Shown here in pieces: positions 27,054-36,991 of a DNA stretch of 64,000 nt; positions within the stretch are counted from its first letter, which is position 1; each line of letters begins with the position of its first letter. The notes beneath the pieces were generated by a model. That model made no database searches, was not told the origin of the DNA, and saw only the letters and a list, made by a program, of their open reading frames with translations. The DNA is from Pontibacterium sp049603715. Its GTDB lineage: Bacteria; Pseudomonadota; Gammaproteobacteria; Pseudomonadales; Balneatricaceae. The position numbers and the translations under genes are program-made. The DNA is taken from NCBI GenBank assembly GCA_049603715.1, contig JBMYSW010000008.1:62001-126000 (forward strand), read 5' to 3'.

Positions 27054-27897
27054 GGATGGCCCGGAACAGTCGAAAGGCTGGTTAGGCAAAATAGCCGAAG
27101 CCTTTAGCGACGACCCGCGTACCCGCGATGATTTAATCACCGATCTACGTAACTCGGTCGATGAAGGCTTACTCGATAACGACGCACTGAGCATTATCGA
27201 GGGCGCCCTCCAAGTTTCTGACAAGCAAGTTCGTGATGTCATGATTCCTCGCTCACAAATGGTGGTAGTCGAAGCCGACCAAACCCCACGTGAGTTTTTA
27301 CCACTGGTTATTTCCAGTGCCCACAGCCGCTTCCCTGTCATGGGCGAAAACCACAACGAAGTCATTGGCATTCTGCTCGCCAAAGACCTGCTTTCGCTGA
27401 TTTTGGAAGAAAACCGCGAGCATTTTGATATTCGCAGCAATGTCCGCGAGCCTACCCTGATTCCCGAATCAAAGCGCCTAAACGTTTTGCTTAAAGAGTT
27501 TCGAGTAAACCGTCACCACATGGCGATTGTTGTGGATGAATTTGGCGGTATTGCAGGCCTTGTCACCATCGAAGATGTGTTAGAGCAGATCGTAGGTGAA
27601 ATTGAAGACGAGCACGATATCGAAGAAGATGAAGGCAATATTCGCCCATTTTCTAAGAATGGCTTTATTGTCAAAGCACTGACACCGATTGAAGACTTTA
27701 ACGAGTTTTTTGATACCGGCATGTCAGACCAAGACTTTGACACCATTGGCGGCTTAGTGACCCAACACTTTGGCCACTTGCCTCAAAAAGATGAAAGCGT
27801 CACCTTTGGTCGCTTCAACTTTAAGGTATTGTCTGCCGACAACCGTCGTTTGCGGTTACTACAAGTAACCCCAATCGACCAAGACAGCGCACACTAA
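27046..27897 (+). CDS. corC: CorC/HlyC-type transporter-associated CBS protein
   Basis: 283 residues from the ATG at 27046 (MSEDGPEQSKGWLGKI), inside the ybeY end. Two CBS domains (about 65-190; VRDVMIPRSQMVVVE and VVDEFGGIAGLVTIEDVLEQIVGEIEDEHD) are followed by a CorC/HlyC domain (about 205-280). The DEFGG...TIEDVLE block is diagnostic. It lacks the DUF21 membrane domain, so it is the soluble CorC linked to magnesium and cobalt efflux and to membrane maintenance, usually beside lnt. Confidence 0.95.
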   Translation: MSEDGPEQSKGWLGKIAEAFSDDPRTRDDLITDLRNSVDEGLLDNDALSIIEGALQVSDKQVRDVMIPRSQMVVVEADQTPREFLPLVISSAHSRFPVMGENHNEVIGILLAKDLLSLILEENREHFDIRSNVREPTLIPESKRLNVLLKEFRVNRHHMAIVVDEFGGIAGLVTIEDVLEQIVGEIEDEHDIEEDEGNIRPFSKNGFIVKALTPIEDFNEFFDTGMSDQDFDTIGGLVTQHFGHLPQKDESVTFGRFNFKVLSADNRRLRLLQVTPIDQDSAH

Positions 27898-29531
27898 TGC
27901 GCAGCTTCCCTCGCCTGCTTATCGCCGCATTGGCAGGCGTAGGGATCACACTCAGCCTCGCTCCCTTCGACTGGATGCCCCTCGCCGCACTTTCACCCGT
28001 GCTGCTTTATCACTTACTGACGCAATACCCAAGTCCCGGCGAAGCACAGCGCAACCCTCGCACAAAAACTCACAAGGCACGCCCTTTTGGGTTGGGTTGG
28101 TTTTACGGTCTTGGGGTTTATGGCTCGGGTGCCTCATGGGTCTATGTGAGCATGACGGAGCACAGCAATACCTCTGCTGGACTCGCCACATTAATGACCG
28201 CGGGTTTTGTCGCAGCCCTCGCCCTGTGTTTTGCACTCCAAGCCAGCGCCTTTCAGCGATTACGAGTTTATAAACACCCAGAACATAAAGACTGGGCCTA
28301 CCACAGTGTTCAAGCTCTGACCTTTTTGGTGGTATGGGTTGTTTTTGAATGGCTTAAAAGCTTTGTTTTAACCGGTTTTCCTTGGCTCTACCTTGGCTAC
28401 AGCCTTGTAGATACACCGTGGCAGCGATTAGCGCCCATTGGCGGTGTTTGGCTCGCCAGCGCTTGGGTTTTAGCCGTTGGCCTGATGGCCTACTATCTTG
28501 TGTGCGGTGTAGTTCGCGCCTTTGAGCAAGGCCTTGCCATGCCTGCCCCCCAAAAGCGCGCGCCCCTTGCCCTATTGCTTACAGGGCTATTACTCGGCCC
28601 ATTAGCATTGCCTGCACTTTGGACTGAACCTGTGCTCGAAGACGGCCAGCCCAAAACCCTCGAAGTCGCACTCATTCAGGCCAATATCGACCAAAACATC
28701 AAATGGCAACCCGAAGCGCTGCGCCCAATTTTACAGCACTACGAAGCCCTGACCGAAAGCGCCATTGAGTCGGCGCAGATTAAACCCGATGTGATTATTT
28801 GGCCCGAAACCGCTATACCGGCACTGTTTTCTCGGGCCTTGGTGCCACTCTCTCCGCTGTTAGACCGACTGGACCAGCAAAACATCGCCCTCGTTAGCGG
28901 CTTGCCAACACGTGTTCGCCAAGCAAGTGGCGGCTATGCCGATTACAACAGCATTGGTGTTTTAAGTAGCGGTTTTGGCTTGTATCACAAACAGCGATTA
29001 GTCCCCTTTGGCGAGTATTTGCCGCTACGCCAATACCTACACGGCCTGATCAGCTTTTTTGAGTTACCCATGTCTAGCTTTAGGCTGCCCAATGCACCGC
29101 AAACAACACTGGTGGTTAAAGGGCACCACATCGCCGCCAGTATTTGCTACGAAATCGCTTACCCTCAGCTTACACAACGTCTCGCGAAAGAAGCGGACTG
29201 GTTACTCACGGTTTCTAACGATACTTGGTTTGGCCGCTCCATCGCACCCGACCAGCACTATCAAATCGCGCGCATGCGTGCCTTGGAAAACGGCCGAGCC
29301 TTGGTACGAGCCACCAATAATGGAATTTCGGGCGTTATTGACCCTCTCGGGCAAAGTTACCTCACGCTGCCGCGCTTTAGCGCCGAAGCCGGCCAAGTTA
29401 GAGTGACAGCCATGCAAGGGCAAACGCCCTTTCAACAGCTCAACGGCCTTGGTGCCATTATTCCCTGCTTACTTTGGTTAGCTTGGCTCATCGGGCGTAA
29501 GCTCTATCGCACAACCAAAGGGCGACGCTAA
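27897..29531 (+). CDS. lnt: Apolipoprotein N-acyltransferase
   Basis: 544 residues with about seven membrane helices and a nitrilase-like periplasmic domain (about 255-510). The catalytic triad region is visible: Glu in IIWPETAIPA, Lys downstream of the LVPFGEYLP segment, and Cys in AASICYEIAYP. The SNDTWFG...QHYQIARMRALENGRALVRATNNG block is typical. It adds the third acyl chain to lipoproteins in the inner membrane. Its ATG overlaps the corC stop (TAATG). Confidence 0.96.
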   Translation: MRSFPRLLIAALAGVGITLSLAPFDWMPLAALSPVLLYHLLTQYPSPGEAQRNPRTKTHKARPFGLGWFYGLGVYGSGASWVYVSMTEHSNTSAGLATLMTAGFVAALALCFALQASAFQRLRVYKHPEHKDWAYHSVQALTFLVVWVVFEWLKSFVLTGFPWLYLGYSLVDTPWQRLAPIGGVWLASAWVLAVGLMAYYLVCGVVRAFEQGLAMPAPQKRAPLALLLTGLLLGPLALPALWTEPVLEDGQPKTLEVALIQANIDQNIKWQPEALRPILQHYEALTESAIESAQIKPDVIIWPETAIPALFSRALVPLSPLLDRLDQQNIALVSGLPTRVRQASGGYADYNSIGVLSSGFGLYHKQRLVPFGEYLPLRQYLHGLISFFELPMSSFRLPNAPQTTLVVKGHHIAASICYEIAYPQLTQRLAKEADWLLTVSNDTWFGRSIAPDQHYQIARMRALENGRALVRATNNGISGVIDPLGQSYLTLPRFSAEAGQVRVTAMQGQTPFQQLNGLGAIIPCLLWLAWLIGRKLYRTTKGRR

Positions 29532-29534
29532 CCC

Positions 29535-30686
29535 GTGCTCACACAAGCGCCTTACCTTACTCGCCTTACCCGCTGGCTACTCATTCTTTGTGTACTGATT
29601 GGTCAAGGCATGAGCCAAAGCGCATTGGCGCATCGCATGGGCGAGTCCTACCTGTTTATTGACTACACCCAAAACAGTCTCCATTGGGATGTCGAAGCAC
29701 GCCTTTTTGATGACGTATTGGACCTTGATACAAGTCAAAACGGCATCGTCAGCTGGCCAGAGTATCGTGCAGCATTGTCTCAGATCGAATCCTTTTTAAG
29801 CCGTAATTTGCAGCTAAAAAACGAAGCCCAGCAACCAATTAGCTTTTCGTTAAGCCCACTCAAAATACAAGAAATTGATCAAGGCACTTACCTCAGCACC
29901 CAACTCACTCTCGACACCGAAGTCTTATCCTGGCGTGATGGTCTCACCGTCGCCTACTCGCCTTTTTTTGACCTTGACCCAAGCCACTTACTGCTAATCA
30001 AAACCCATAACGAAAGCCTACTTGAAAGCGTCACCACCGTGACCGCAAGCCAGCCCCAAGCAACACTCAGTCAAAACACGTGGTGGTGGGCCAGTGTTTG
30101 GTCTTTGTTTAAATTAGGTTTTGAACACATGTTTTTGGGGTTAGATCACGGGGTATTTTTACTCGTTTTGACCACGGCTCTGGTGTTTAACCAGCCAAAA
30201 GATACGCCGCGCCATTCCAGCTCGACCTTACCCAGCTGGCGCTCGATCGTTCGCCAAACAGCATGGCTAGTCACCTTTTTTAGCCTAGGCCACGGTGCTT
30301 CACTGCTTGCAAATACGTTTCTGGCAATTAACCCGCCGAGCTACTGGATAGAGTTAGGTATTGCGCTCTCTATCTGCTTATCAGCAAGCTATCACTTGAG
30401 GTTTAATCGAACACCCAAGCCTACAATAACCTTTATTTTTGGCTTGTTACACGGCTTTGGTTTCGCTACGAGCCTAAGCTTATTAGAGTTTTCGCCGCTA
30501 ACTAAGCTAGGTTTTGTTACGAGTTTTAACGTAGGAATTGAAATTGCTCAGCTATTCGTCGCATTTCTTTTCATTTTATTCCTATTTTTAGCAAGACTTA
30601 GATCGAATTCATATATTAGAATTCAGCGCTTTATCTACCTAAGCACTCTGGCAGTCGGCATGTATTGGTTTGTAGTTCGTCTATGA
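29535..30686 (+). CDS. HupE/UreJ-like membrane protein
   Basis: 383 residues from GTG, 3 bases after lnt. A signal peptide (LLILCVLIGQGMSQSALA) is followed by a periplasmic domain of about 150 residues, which includes an EF-hand-like LDTSQNGIVSWPEY, and then a six-to-seven-helix HupE/UreJ_2 membrane domain (from LFKLGFEHMFLGLDHGVFLLVL). The HMFLGLDH and GHG histidines are the family's metal-site residues. Such proteins are thought to move nickel or cobalt, but no urease or hydrogenase is nearby. Alternatively an orphan metal permease. Family call firm, metal unknown. Confidence 0.85.
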   Translation: MLTQAPYLTRLTRWLLILCVLIGQGMSQSALAHRMGESYLFIDYTQNSLHWDVEARLFDDVLDLDTSQNGIVSWPEYRAALSQIESFLSRNLQLKNEAQQPISFSLSPLKIQEIDQGTYLSTQLTLDTEVLSWRDGLTVAYSPFFDLDPSHLLLIKTHNESLLESVTTVTASQPQATLSQNTWWWASVWSLFKLGFEHMFLGLDHGVFLLVLTTALVFNQPKDTPRHSSSTLPSWRSIVRQTAWLVTFFSLGHGASLLANTFLAINPPSYWIELGIALSICLSASYHLRFNRTPKPTITFIFGLLHGFGFATSLSLLEFSPLTKLGFVTSFNVGIEIAQLFVAFLFILFLFLARLRSNSYIRIQRFIYLSTLAVGMYWFVVRL

Positions 30687-30776
30687 GCCCCTAAGGAAGG
30701 GGCCCACCGGTGAGGACAGTCCATCTGCGTGAGTTAGGCATAGCATATTTACGCTTACTAACTGGACATAGCACGA

Positions 30777-32141
30777 ATGATCGCCTTCCAATGCGCATTA
30801 CAATCTGCGAACAGCTGTCTGATTTTAGGCGAGCGGCATGGTGGCAAAATCGCCCTTGCCAGCTTACTGGCAGAACGAGCTGGCGCTCGGTCGATCCAAC
30901 TGGTTAGCCCCTTTAATAAAGCGCTCACCGATAAAAAGCTCCAAGATGCTCAGTCGGCTGTCACCCACTGGGAGCACTTTTCTCTTATCCCACCACTCAC
31001 CGCCACCGATACTTTTACAACGCTTAAAGCGGTTTATGGTTTTGATTTTTTACTACAAGACTTTATTCGCATTGTCGAAGCAAGCCCAGCCGATGTGGTC
31101 TATTTCCATCGCATCGACGAGTACTTTGCGATTCAAGACCGTCGTTTTATTAGTCAGTTTTTTAAGTACCTCACCGAAACCGCTAAGCGCTATGAAAAGC
31201 GACTCTACTTTTCGTTATTACTTGGCTTACCTGAAGAGTCGCTCTTTCAAGCAGAGGTCGAGCGTTATCTCGACTTAGAGCTCACGCTGACACGCAAAAA
31301 TGCTTTGTCGAACGATCGCGAACTGGCCATTAAGTATGCCGCGGTCCCTGTGGATGCAACCCGCTTTCACCTTGCTCATGGTCGCAACGGCCTTACGCTC
31401 TCGGGGTATGACAATCAACAAGAAGGCGGGCCTAATCCAAAGCATGTGCTCGTTATATCCACCAGTGAGGAGACCATTGCTCGTTTGAGCTATCTGCTTA
31501 GTCACGAACAACTGAGCTTTCATGTCTGCGCTGGAGAAATGAGTGAAGTGGTGTCGGCCTTGCTCAAAAAGCCAGACTTGGTGATTTACGATGCAGATGA
31601 CGAATATGTACTCAACCTAGACCTTTACCAAGTCGCAAAAAGCAACCAAATTAAAGTGATTGAGCTTAGCAGCCAGACTCACCTGCGAAAGGCCGATAAG
31701 CTCGCCGCATTACAGCAAGGGTGTTTTGATGTATTTGCACATCACTACTTTATCGAAGATTTAGTGATTGCCATTGAACAAGCCATTGGGCTGAGCTTTT
31801 ACACTACCCAAGTGAAGATGCCTTCAACCCAAGCGCTACCGGGCGGTGAGCTGATCGAAGCATTAATCCAACGTTACCTCACCCTACACAAAGGGTTTGC
31901 GGTATTTGAGTTTGACCTCGCTACATGTGACTCAACCACTATCGAGGTTGCACAGAGCTACCAACCCCAAAGACAAAGTGACGCTTGCTGGTACAACCCA
32001 GAGCAACAAAAGCTCTTTGTTTTTGCTGCGGATATCCTTAGCCATAACCGCGAGGTCATTGAGTCTAAGGTGCTTCACCAGCTCCCTAACAGCCAACTAC
32101 TCTCTGTTAAGGAGGCGACCGACTTTGCTCAATGGGCGTAG
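30777..32141 (+). CDS. BcsE-like three-domain protein, predicted c-di-GMP receptor of an exopolysaccharide locus
   Basis: 454 residues, no membrane segment. Three parts can be seen. Residues 1-215 look like a degenerate RecA/KaiC-type NTPase: G18-ERHG-GK24 is a P-loop whose Ser/Thr is replaced by Ile, and VVYFHRIDE (107-115) resembles Walker B. Residues 222-340 look like a response-regulator receiver: HVLVIS, Asp272 in DLVIYDADD, but no conserved Lys near the end (AHH instead of K-P). Residues about 355-454 resemble a GGDEF domain in which GGDEF is lost, while RQSD (399-402) sits at the place of the inhibitory RxxD c-di-GMP site, five residues before the lost motif. This NTPase*-REC*-GGDEF* order is that of BcsE of the cellulose system. 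It opens the gene cluster, and the next gene starts inside its 3' end. The weak point is that all three domains are called by eye. Confidence 0.6.
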   Translation: MIAFQCALQSANSCLILGERHGGKIALASLLAERAGARSIQLVSPFNKALTDKKLQDAQSAVTHWEHFSLIPPLTATDTFTTLKAVYGFDFLLQDFIRIVEASPADVVYFHRIDEYFAIQDRRFISQFFKYLTETAKRYEKRLYFSLLLGLPEESLFQAEVERYLDLELTLTRKNALSNDRELAIKYAAVPVDATRFHLAHGRNGLTLSGYDNQQEGGPNPKHVLVISTSEETIARLSYLLSHEQLSFHVCAGEMSEVVSALLKKPDLVIYDADDEYVLNLDLYQVAKSNQIKVIELSSQTHLRKADKLAALQQGCFDVFAHHYFIEDLVIAIEQAIGLSFYTTQVKMPSTQALPGGELIEALIQRYLTLHKGFAVFEFDLATCDSTTIEVAQSYQPQRQSDACWYNPEQQKLFVFAADILSHNREVIESKVLHQLPNSQLLSVKEATDFAQWA

Positions 32142-32709
32142 AGATAGCACAAGTCTTTACCAAGCGATGCTCGGAGCATGGCTAGTACTGGCGTGCGCGC
32201 TAACTACCATTACCAGCGTCGCCGCTGTTGAACAGGACCTTAAGGCACTTGAGTCAGTTGTGGCTGAGCAGCCAAATAACTTGGCTTACCGACTCATACT
32301 CGGCAAACGTTACCTTGCACTTGGCGAGTTGGAAAAGGCCAAGGCGCAATATCAACAGGTAATAACACAAGCGCCTCAAAACAGCCGCGCACAGCTCGCA
32401 TTAGAGCAAATTCAAGCGACACAATCGCGAGCAAGCTGGTTAGCAAGCCTCGGCGTGAGTAATCCTTTTAATCGTCAAACGCTCACGGCGGCTATTTTAA
32501 AAAACGCAGAACAGCCCGAGGTACTTGACCCATTACTGGACTTTGCCTTCGAGCATCAATTTACGGTGGGTGAAGACGCTTTTGGACTTTATGTCGACTC
32601 TTTGCTCCGTCGTAATCAAGCCGCGGCAGTTCTCGCTTTTTTAAACACACTCGATGTCTCGGTGGGCAAGCAGTTTACGCTACAGCGGGGCAGGCCTGTA
32701 CTGAGTTAG
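32125..32709 (+). pseudogene. N-terminal fragment of the frameshifted TPR exporter
   Basis: 194 residues. The TTG start at 32125 has AAGGAGG at 32109-32115 and lies inside the upstream gene's end. A signal sequence (MLGAWLVLACALTTITSVAA) is followed by TPR repeats (NLAYRLILGKRYLALGELEKAKAQYQQV...). The frame runs into a TAG at 32707-32709. In the third frame the protein continues without interruption as AGQACTELGNYACAEPLLK, joining the large reading frame below. One missing base near 32683-32690 (CTACAGCGGGGCAGG; CAGGCGGGG would restore the frame) explains this. Without it the whole protein would have about 1,187 residues. Confidence 0.75.
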
Positions 32710-32777
32710 GTAATTACGCCTGTGCCGAGCCGCTGTTAAAAACAGCATGGAAAGCACAGCCTAACTTTCGTCACGCC

Positions 32778-35687
32778 ATGGCGCTTTTTGATGTATATCT
32801 CGCGCAAAACAAACTATTTGCCGCACACCAGCTGTTACAGCAAGCTCAATCACTTGTGGACTTGGACATTCAGCGCTTTGATGCCGCACAGGCCGCCTTT
32901 GACAAGCAACGTGACCAGCAAGTCAGTGTTCAGCGCCAATCCTTTGATCAAAACCCCACTGCAGAGGTCGCGCAGTCGCTTTCTGCTTTACTCTACAACA
33001 CAGGCGACCGCAACCAAGCCTTTGAAGTATTAGTGACTTACCTCTCTGTATCCCCTAACGACGATAGCTTACGCTTTCGCCTGATGCAGTTTTACGCCTG
33101 GGACGAAAAATACCCCCAAGCCATTCGCACATACCAACGGCTAAACGCCCCCAGTCGCGAAGCTCTCTTGTTATACTGCCAAGTATTAGCTTGGCAGGGC
33201 GACGTGGATAGCGCACAAGAAGCCCTTAAGCCGCTACTCTTTGCTGAAGACTTAGCATTACGAGGGCAAGCCCAGCTGCTACTTGGCAATATTTACCTTT
33301 GGAAAAACAACCCCACGCGTGCCATCGAAGTTTTAACGCCGTTACAGCAAAGTCCAACACCGGGCCTCAATCTAAACGAGGTCGATCGAGCATTAGCACG
33401 TGCTCGCAGCGGTCGCACCGAGGGCCTCAGTACTGCCGCACCTCCAGCCAGTATTACTCAAATAACACAACAAAAGCACCAAGCATTACTGCGTGCAGCG
33501 CAACAGCAGCAACAATCCAAAAACTTTGCCGCTGCGGCCACAGCCTACGATGCCTATCTCGCCAAAGAGCCTAATGACTTAAGTGCGCTGAAGCAGCTGG
33601 CTTACATCAATATTAAGCTTAATAGGTTAGATAAAGGGCTACAGCAATTTGCGACCTATGCCTACAAAACCTACACCGCCGACGCCCTCGCCGAACTGGC
33701 GCAAAACTATTTATGGGCTCAACGCACCCAAGACGCCTTACGCACCACACAAACAGGCTTGGCCCAATTCCCAGAGGATAAGCCGCTCTTGGCACTACAA
33801 GAAAAAGCACTGGCTCAGGGTAACCGCCTAACCGACCACGCCCACTCCGGCGACCAAGCCTTGCTTGAGCGCGCAAATGCCCTATATGCCGATAATGACT
33901 TTGAAGCCGCACGACCACTCTATGCCGATTATTTATCCCGCAACCCTACGCAGCTCTTAGCACGAGAGCGCTATGCCGACAGCCTAAGTTTTACCGGCGT
34001 CAGCGAGCTGGCGGCACCTGAATATTACTTTTTAATGCAAACGCCTCGTAATAGCCTGCGTATTCAATATCAATACGGCTACAACCTTGCATTAAACGAG
34101 AGCCCCATTGCCGCTCAAAAGGTGCTGTTGCCCCTTAAGCAAACGCTGGAAGACCTGCTTGCCAACGACCATATTCCACCGGAGGTCGAGCGCTTTTTGA
34201 GCCAATGGCAAAGCGACTGGCAAAGCCGAGACTTTAACCGTTACGCCAGCCACTACAGTGAGGCTATTCGCCAAAACGCGGCTTGGCAACAACACAAACA
34301 AGGTGTGTTTAGTCAGACGCAGCGTATAAAAGTAGATATCTCTCAAGTTCATGCCTCGGCTTTATCAAGCCCAACCAATACTCACCACTATCAGGTGAGC
34401 TTTTTACAGCACTACCGCGCTGATACGTTGCGCGACATCGGTGTTAAAACCCTCGACATCAGCTGTGACCGTGAAGGCTGCCTCATCAATGACGAACGCT
34501 GGCAAAAAGGAAACCAGAACACAGCCTACAACGCTAACGCCAGCCAAGCTCAAACAGAACAGCGTCAGTCCCTTTTAGTCTTAGTAAACGAGGCGCTAGA
34601 AAAGCTAAACCTGTCGGTGCACCAACCCAAACAAACCGACACAGTGATCAAGTCGATGTTTTTTAGCCCAGGTGTCAGCAAAATAGACGAGTCTGAGGCG
34701 TTGGTCTTGTCTGAGCTATATGGGACAGGTCAACGCCTGAGTGACCCACAAGTCACCTTTATGCAGCAAGACACCTACGCCTTGCTCAATAGCAGCAACG
34801 CCAAGCCCCAAGATCCAGAAAACGGCTTTAGAGCTTATGCAGGCAGCTTTGATCGACGAGGACACGCTGGCGTTAGACTGTTTAGCCACCAGCCATGGCA
34901 GCAATACTTTTATCGGGCATCAATACGTCCTCAACGCTTTAGCCATGACAATTGCAGCGAAAACTCGGTGAGCGCTCGATTTACACTGCAAGCACTGGAT
35001 AACCCCGAAAGCTGGGAGTACGGTGGCAACCTTGGCTATGTAAATAACAGCCCCTACCTTTTGCCTTACGCAAGCTTATACACAAGCAATGACTTTCAGC
35101 TCACCTTCAGTGGTCGTCGCTTATTTCACGATCGCCCCAATTGTCGAACCTTGGTTTCTGACCTCGACCTTTACCGCGCAACCATCGAAAAGTACCAGCA
35201 ACAACCTGACGGTGACCAGCTTTGGTACGCCGCCAGCCTCGATAAAATTACCGACGGTAACCTACAAGCCACGGGGCAATTTTGGTATGAGTTTTATCAG
35301 GGAGAGTGGTTAGAATGGGACTACCAGCTTTCTGCCAATGGCTGGTACATCACCAGCACAAAGCGCACTGACGACTACTTTAGCCCGAACTTTTACGACG
35401 CCAGTTACGCAGGCGTTGACGCTCATTACCCCCTCTCAGACACCCTCGCATTGACCACCAAAAGCCACCTTGGCGCCTCGCTCAAAGAGGAGGAATGGTT
35501 TTATTTAATGAACGTTGGTGTCAGCTACCAACTGGGTGAGCAATCGCAATTGCTCGCCTCATGCGAGATGTCTCAAGCGGTAGCAACTAACAGTAGCCCC
35601 GCCGCACCGGGTAGGGCCGGAGCACAACGCAATGAAGACGATGGCCGTAAACAAGGCTGTCGGGCCGAATGGGAGGTGCTCTGGTGA
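32778..35687 (+). CDS. TPR/beta-barrel outer-membrane exopolysaccharide exporter (main part, PgaA/BcsC/PelB-like)
   Basis: 969 residues from the first ATG after the frameshift; the real frame is open further upstream and belongs with the fragment before it. Residues 1-420 are TPR repeats (for example AVAQSLSALLYNTGDRNQAFEVL, FEAARPLYADYLSRNPTQLLARERYADSL). About 470-580 is a small alpha/beta domain (FLSQWQSDWQSRDFNRYASHYS...) of the SnoaL/Cds6 type. From about 640 to the C-terminal Trp lies a strand-rich, aromatic-rich segment ending in AEWEVLW, as expected of an outer-membrane beta-barrel. The order TPR then barrel is that of PgaA, BcsC and PelB, which pass the polymer through the outer membrane. 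Whether a full protein is made depends on the frameshift. The stop overlaps the synthase start. Confidence 0.75.
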   Translation: MALFDVYLAQNKLFAAHQLLQQAQSLVDLDIQRFDAAQAAFDKQRDQQVSVQRQSFDQNPTAEVAQSLSALLYNTGDRNQAFEVLVTYLSVSPNDDSLRFRLMQFYAWDEKYPQAIRTYQRLNAPSREALLLYCQVLAWQGDVDSAQEALKPLLFAEDLALRGQAQLLLGNIYLWKNNPTRAIEVLTPLQQSPTPGLNLNEVDRALARARSGRTEGLSTAAPPASITQITQQKHQALLRAAQQQQQSKNFAAAATAYDAYLAKEPNDLSALKQLAYINIKLNRLDKGLQQFATYAYKTYTADALAELAQNYLWAQRTQDALRTTQTGLAQFPEDKPLLALQEKALAQGNRLTDHAHSGDQALLERANALYADNDFEAARPLYADYLSRNPTQLLARERYADSLSFTGVSELAAPEYYFLMQTPRNSLRIQYQYGYNLALNESPIAAQKVLLPLKQTLEDLLANDHIPPEVERFLSQWQSDWQSRDFNRYASHYSEAIRQNAAWQQHKQGVFSQTQRIKVDISQVHASALSSPTNTHHYQVSFLQHYRADTLRDIGVKTLDISCDREGCLINDERWQKGNQNTAYNANASQAQTEQRQSLLVLVNEALEKLNLSVHQPKQTDTVIKSMFFSPGVSKIDESEALVLSELYGTGQRLSDPQVTFMQQDTYALLNSSNAKPQDPENGFRAYAGSFDRRGHAGVRLFSHQPWQQYFYRASIRPQRFSHDNCSENSVSARFTLQALDNPESWEYGGNLGYVNNSPYLLPYASLYTSNDFQLTFSGRRLFHDRPNCRTLVSDLDLYRATIEKYQQQPDGDQLWYAASLDKITDGNLQATGQFWYEFYQGEWLEWDYQLSANGWYITSTKRTDDYFSPNFYDASYAGVDAHYPLSDTLALTTKSHLGASLKEEEWFYLMNVGVSYQLGEQSQLLASCEMSQAVATNSSPAAPGRAGAQRNEDDGRKQGCRAEWEVLW

Positions 35688-36991
35688 AGCAAGTCTTGGC
35701 CTTTTTGATGTTACTCATCGTCTTAGGTGTGACCGCAATTTTTTCGATTAACAGCCTTTATACGCTGGTAGTAACCATCGAAAACATCTTGGTGCAAATC
35801 GCGGCCACGCTGATTTTGCTTTTTACCTTGGTCATTACCCTGCGCTACCTCGCTTTAATGTTATTTTCGATTTTAAAAAACGTACAACGCAGCGTGGCCG
35901 AATACCCCAATTACGGCCCCTTATACCGCGTTTCGGTGATTGTTCCTGCCTACAACGAAGAGGTGGTGATAGAGCGCTCGGTGCTTTCCATTATGGAACA
36001 AACCTACAGCAACCTCGAAATTGTTGTGGTAGATGACGGCTCCAGCGACCGGACATATCAAGAAGCCAAACGCTTAGAAAACCACTTCGGCCACGCTGCC
36101 ATCAAGGTGCTACGTAAACCCAATGGCGGCAAAGCCAATGCATTAAATTACGGAATAGAATACGCCACTGGCGATCTCATCATGGTGGTTGATGCCGACT
36201 CGAAGCTCTCGCCCGATGCAATTGAGCGCATGGTAAAGTACTTTATCGACGATAAAATCGCCGCCGTTGCGGGAAGTGTTTATGTGAGCAACCGAACCAA
36301 CACACTCACCAAGTTGCAAGCGCTAGAATATATTCAAGGCCTAAACATGGTGAGGAATGGGCAAGCTTTTTTTCGTCTGGTGAATATTATTCCCGGCCCA
36401 ATTGGCGTTTTTAGAAAGGACGCTATTTTAGAGTGCGGCGGCTATGACTCAGATACTTTCGCTGAAGATGCAGACTTAACAATGAAGCTCATCACCAAAG
36501 GCTATCGCATTGAATTCGAGCCTGAGGCATACGCCTATACCGAGGCCCCAGACAAACTACTCGACTTACTAAAACAGCGTTATCGTTGGACGCGAGGCAT
36601 TTTGCAGTCCATATCGAAACACAAAAAAACGCTGTTACATGTACGGAGCAACCCCTCTATTTCGTTTGTAATGTGGTACATGCTGTTTGAGTCGATTTTC
36701 TGGCCCATCATGGACATTTCAGCCACATTATTTTTTTTATACGTATCTGCCACGTCTGGGACCAGCTCGTTTTTGGCCTATTGGTGGGTACTCTTTACCT
36801 TGCTAGATATTGCGGGTGCTCTTTACTGCGTCGTCACCACCAAAGAAAAGCTCTCATTGGTGTTTTACGCAATTTTTTATCGACTTTACTTCATTGGTAT
36901 CATCAACATTGCCAAGTTGTTCGCCACCGTTGAAGAGTGGCTCAAAGTAGGCATGGAATGGGGCAAACTCGATCGCACGGGAGGAATCTGA
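35684..36991 (+). CDS. Processive family 2 glycosyltransferase, PgaC-like polysaccharide synthase
   Basis: 435 residues from GTG at 35684, which overlaps the previous stop (GTGA) and has GGGAGG 7 bases upstream. Two N-terminal membrane helices (residues 3-25, 35-65), a GT2 cytosolic domain and three C-terminal helices (about 325-400). All processive-synthase residues are present: Asp117-Asp118 (VDDGS), Asp170 and Asp172 (VDADS), Glu261-Asp262 (FAEDADLT, catalytic base) and QRYRW (298-302). Sequence style is closest to PgaC/IcaA/NodC, which polymerise N-acetylglucosamine; cellulose or hyaluronan type is less likely, since no PilZ domain follows. A deacetylase gene nearby fits a GlcNAc polymer. 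Product inferred. Confidence 0.88.
   Translation: MKQVLAFLMLLIVLGVTAIFSINSLYTLVVTIENILVQIAATLILLFTLVITLRYLALMLFSILKNVQRSVAEYPNYGPLYRVSVIVPAYNEEVVIERSVLSIMEQTYSNLEIVVVDDGSSDRTYQEAKRLENHFGHAAIKVLRKPNGGKANALNYGIEYATGDLIMVVDADSKLSPDAIERMVKYFIDDKIAAVAGSVYVSNRTNTLTKLQALEYIQGLNMVRNGQAFFRLVNIIPGPIGVFRKDAILECGGYDSDTFAEDADLTMKLITKGYRIEFEPEAYAYTEAPDKLLDLLKQRYRWTRGILQSISKHKKTLLHVRSNPSISFVMWYMLFESIFWPIMDISATLFFLYVSATSGTSSFLAYWWVLFTLLDIAGALYCVVTTKEKLSLVFYAIFYRLYFIGIINIAKLFATVEEWLKVGMEWGKLDRTGGI

Noticed and set aside
32683..32690. Programmed ribosomal frameshift in the exporter gene
   Set aside because: The sequence around the shift has no slippery heptamer of the X-XXY-YYZ type and no clear stimulating structure; mutation or sequence error is simpler.
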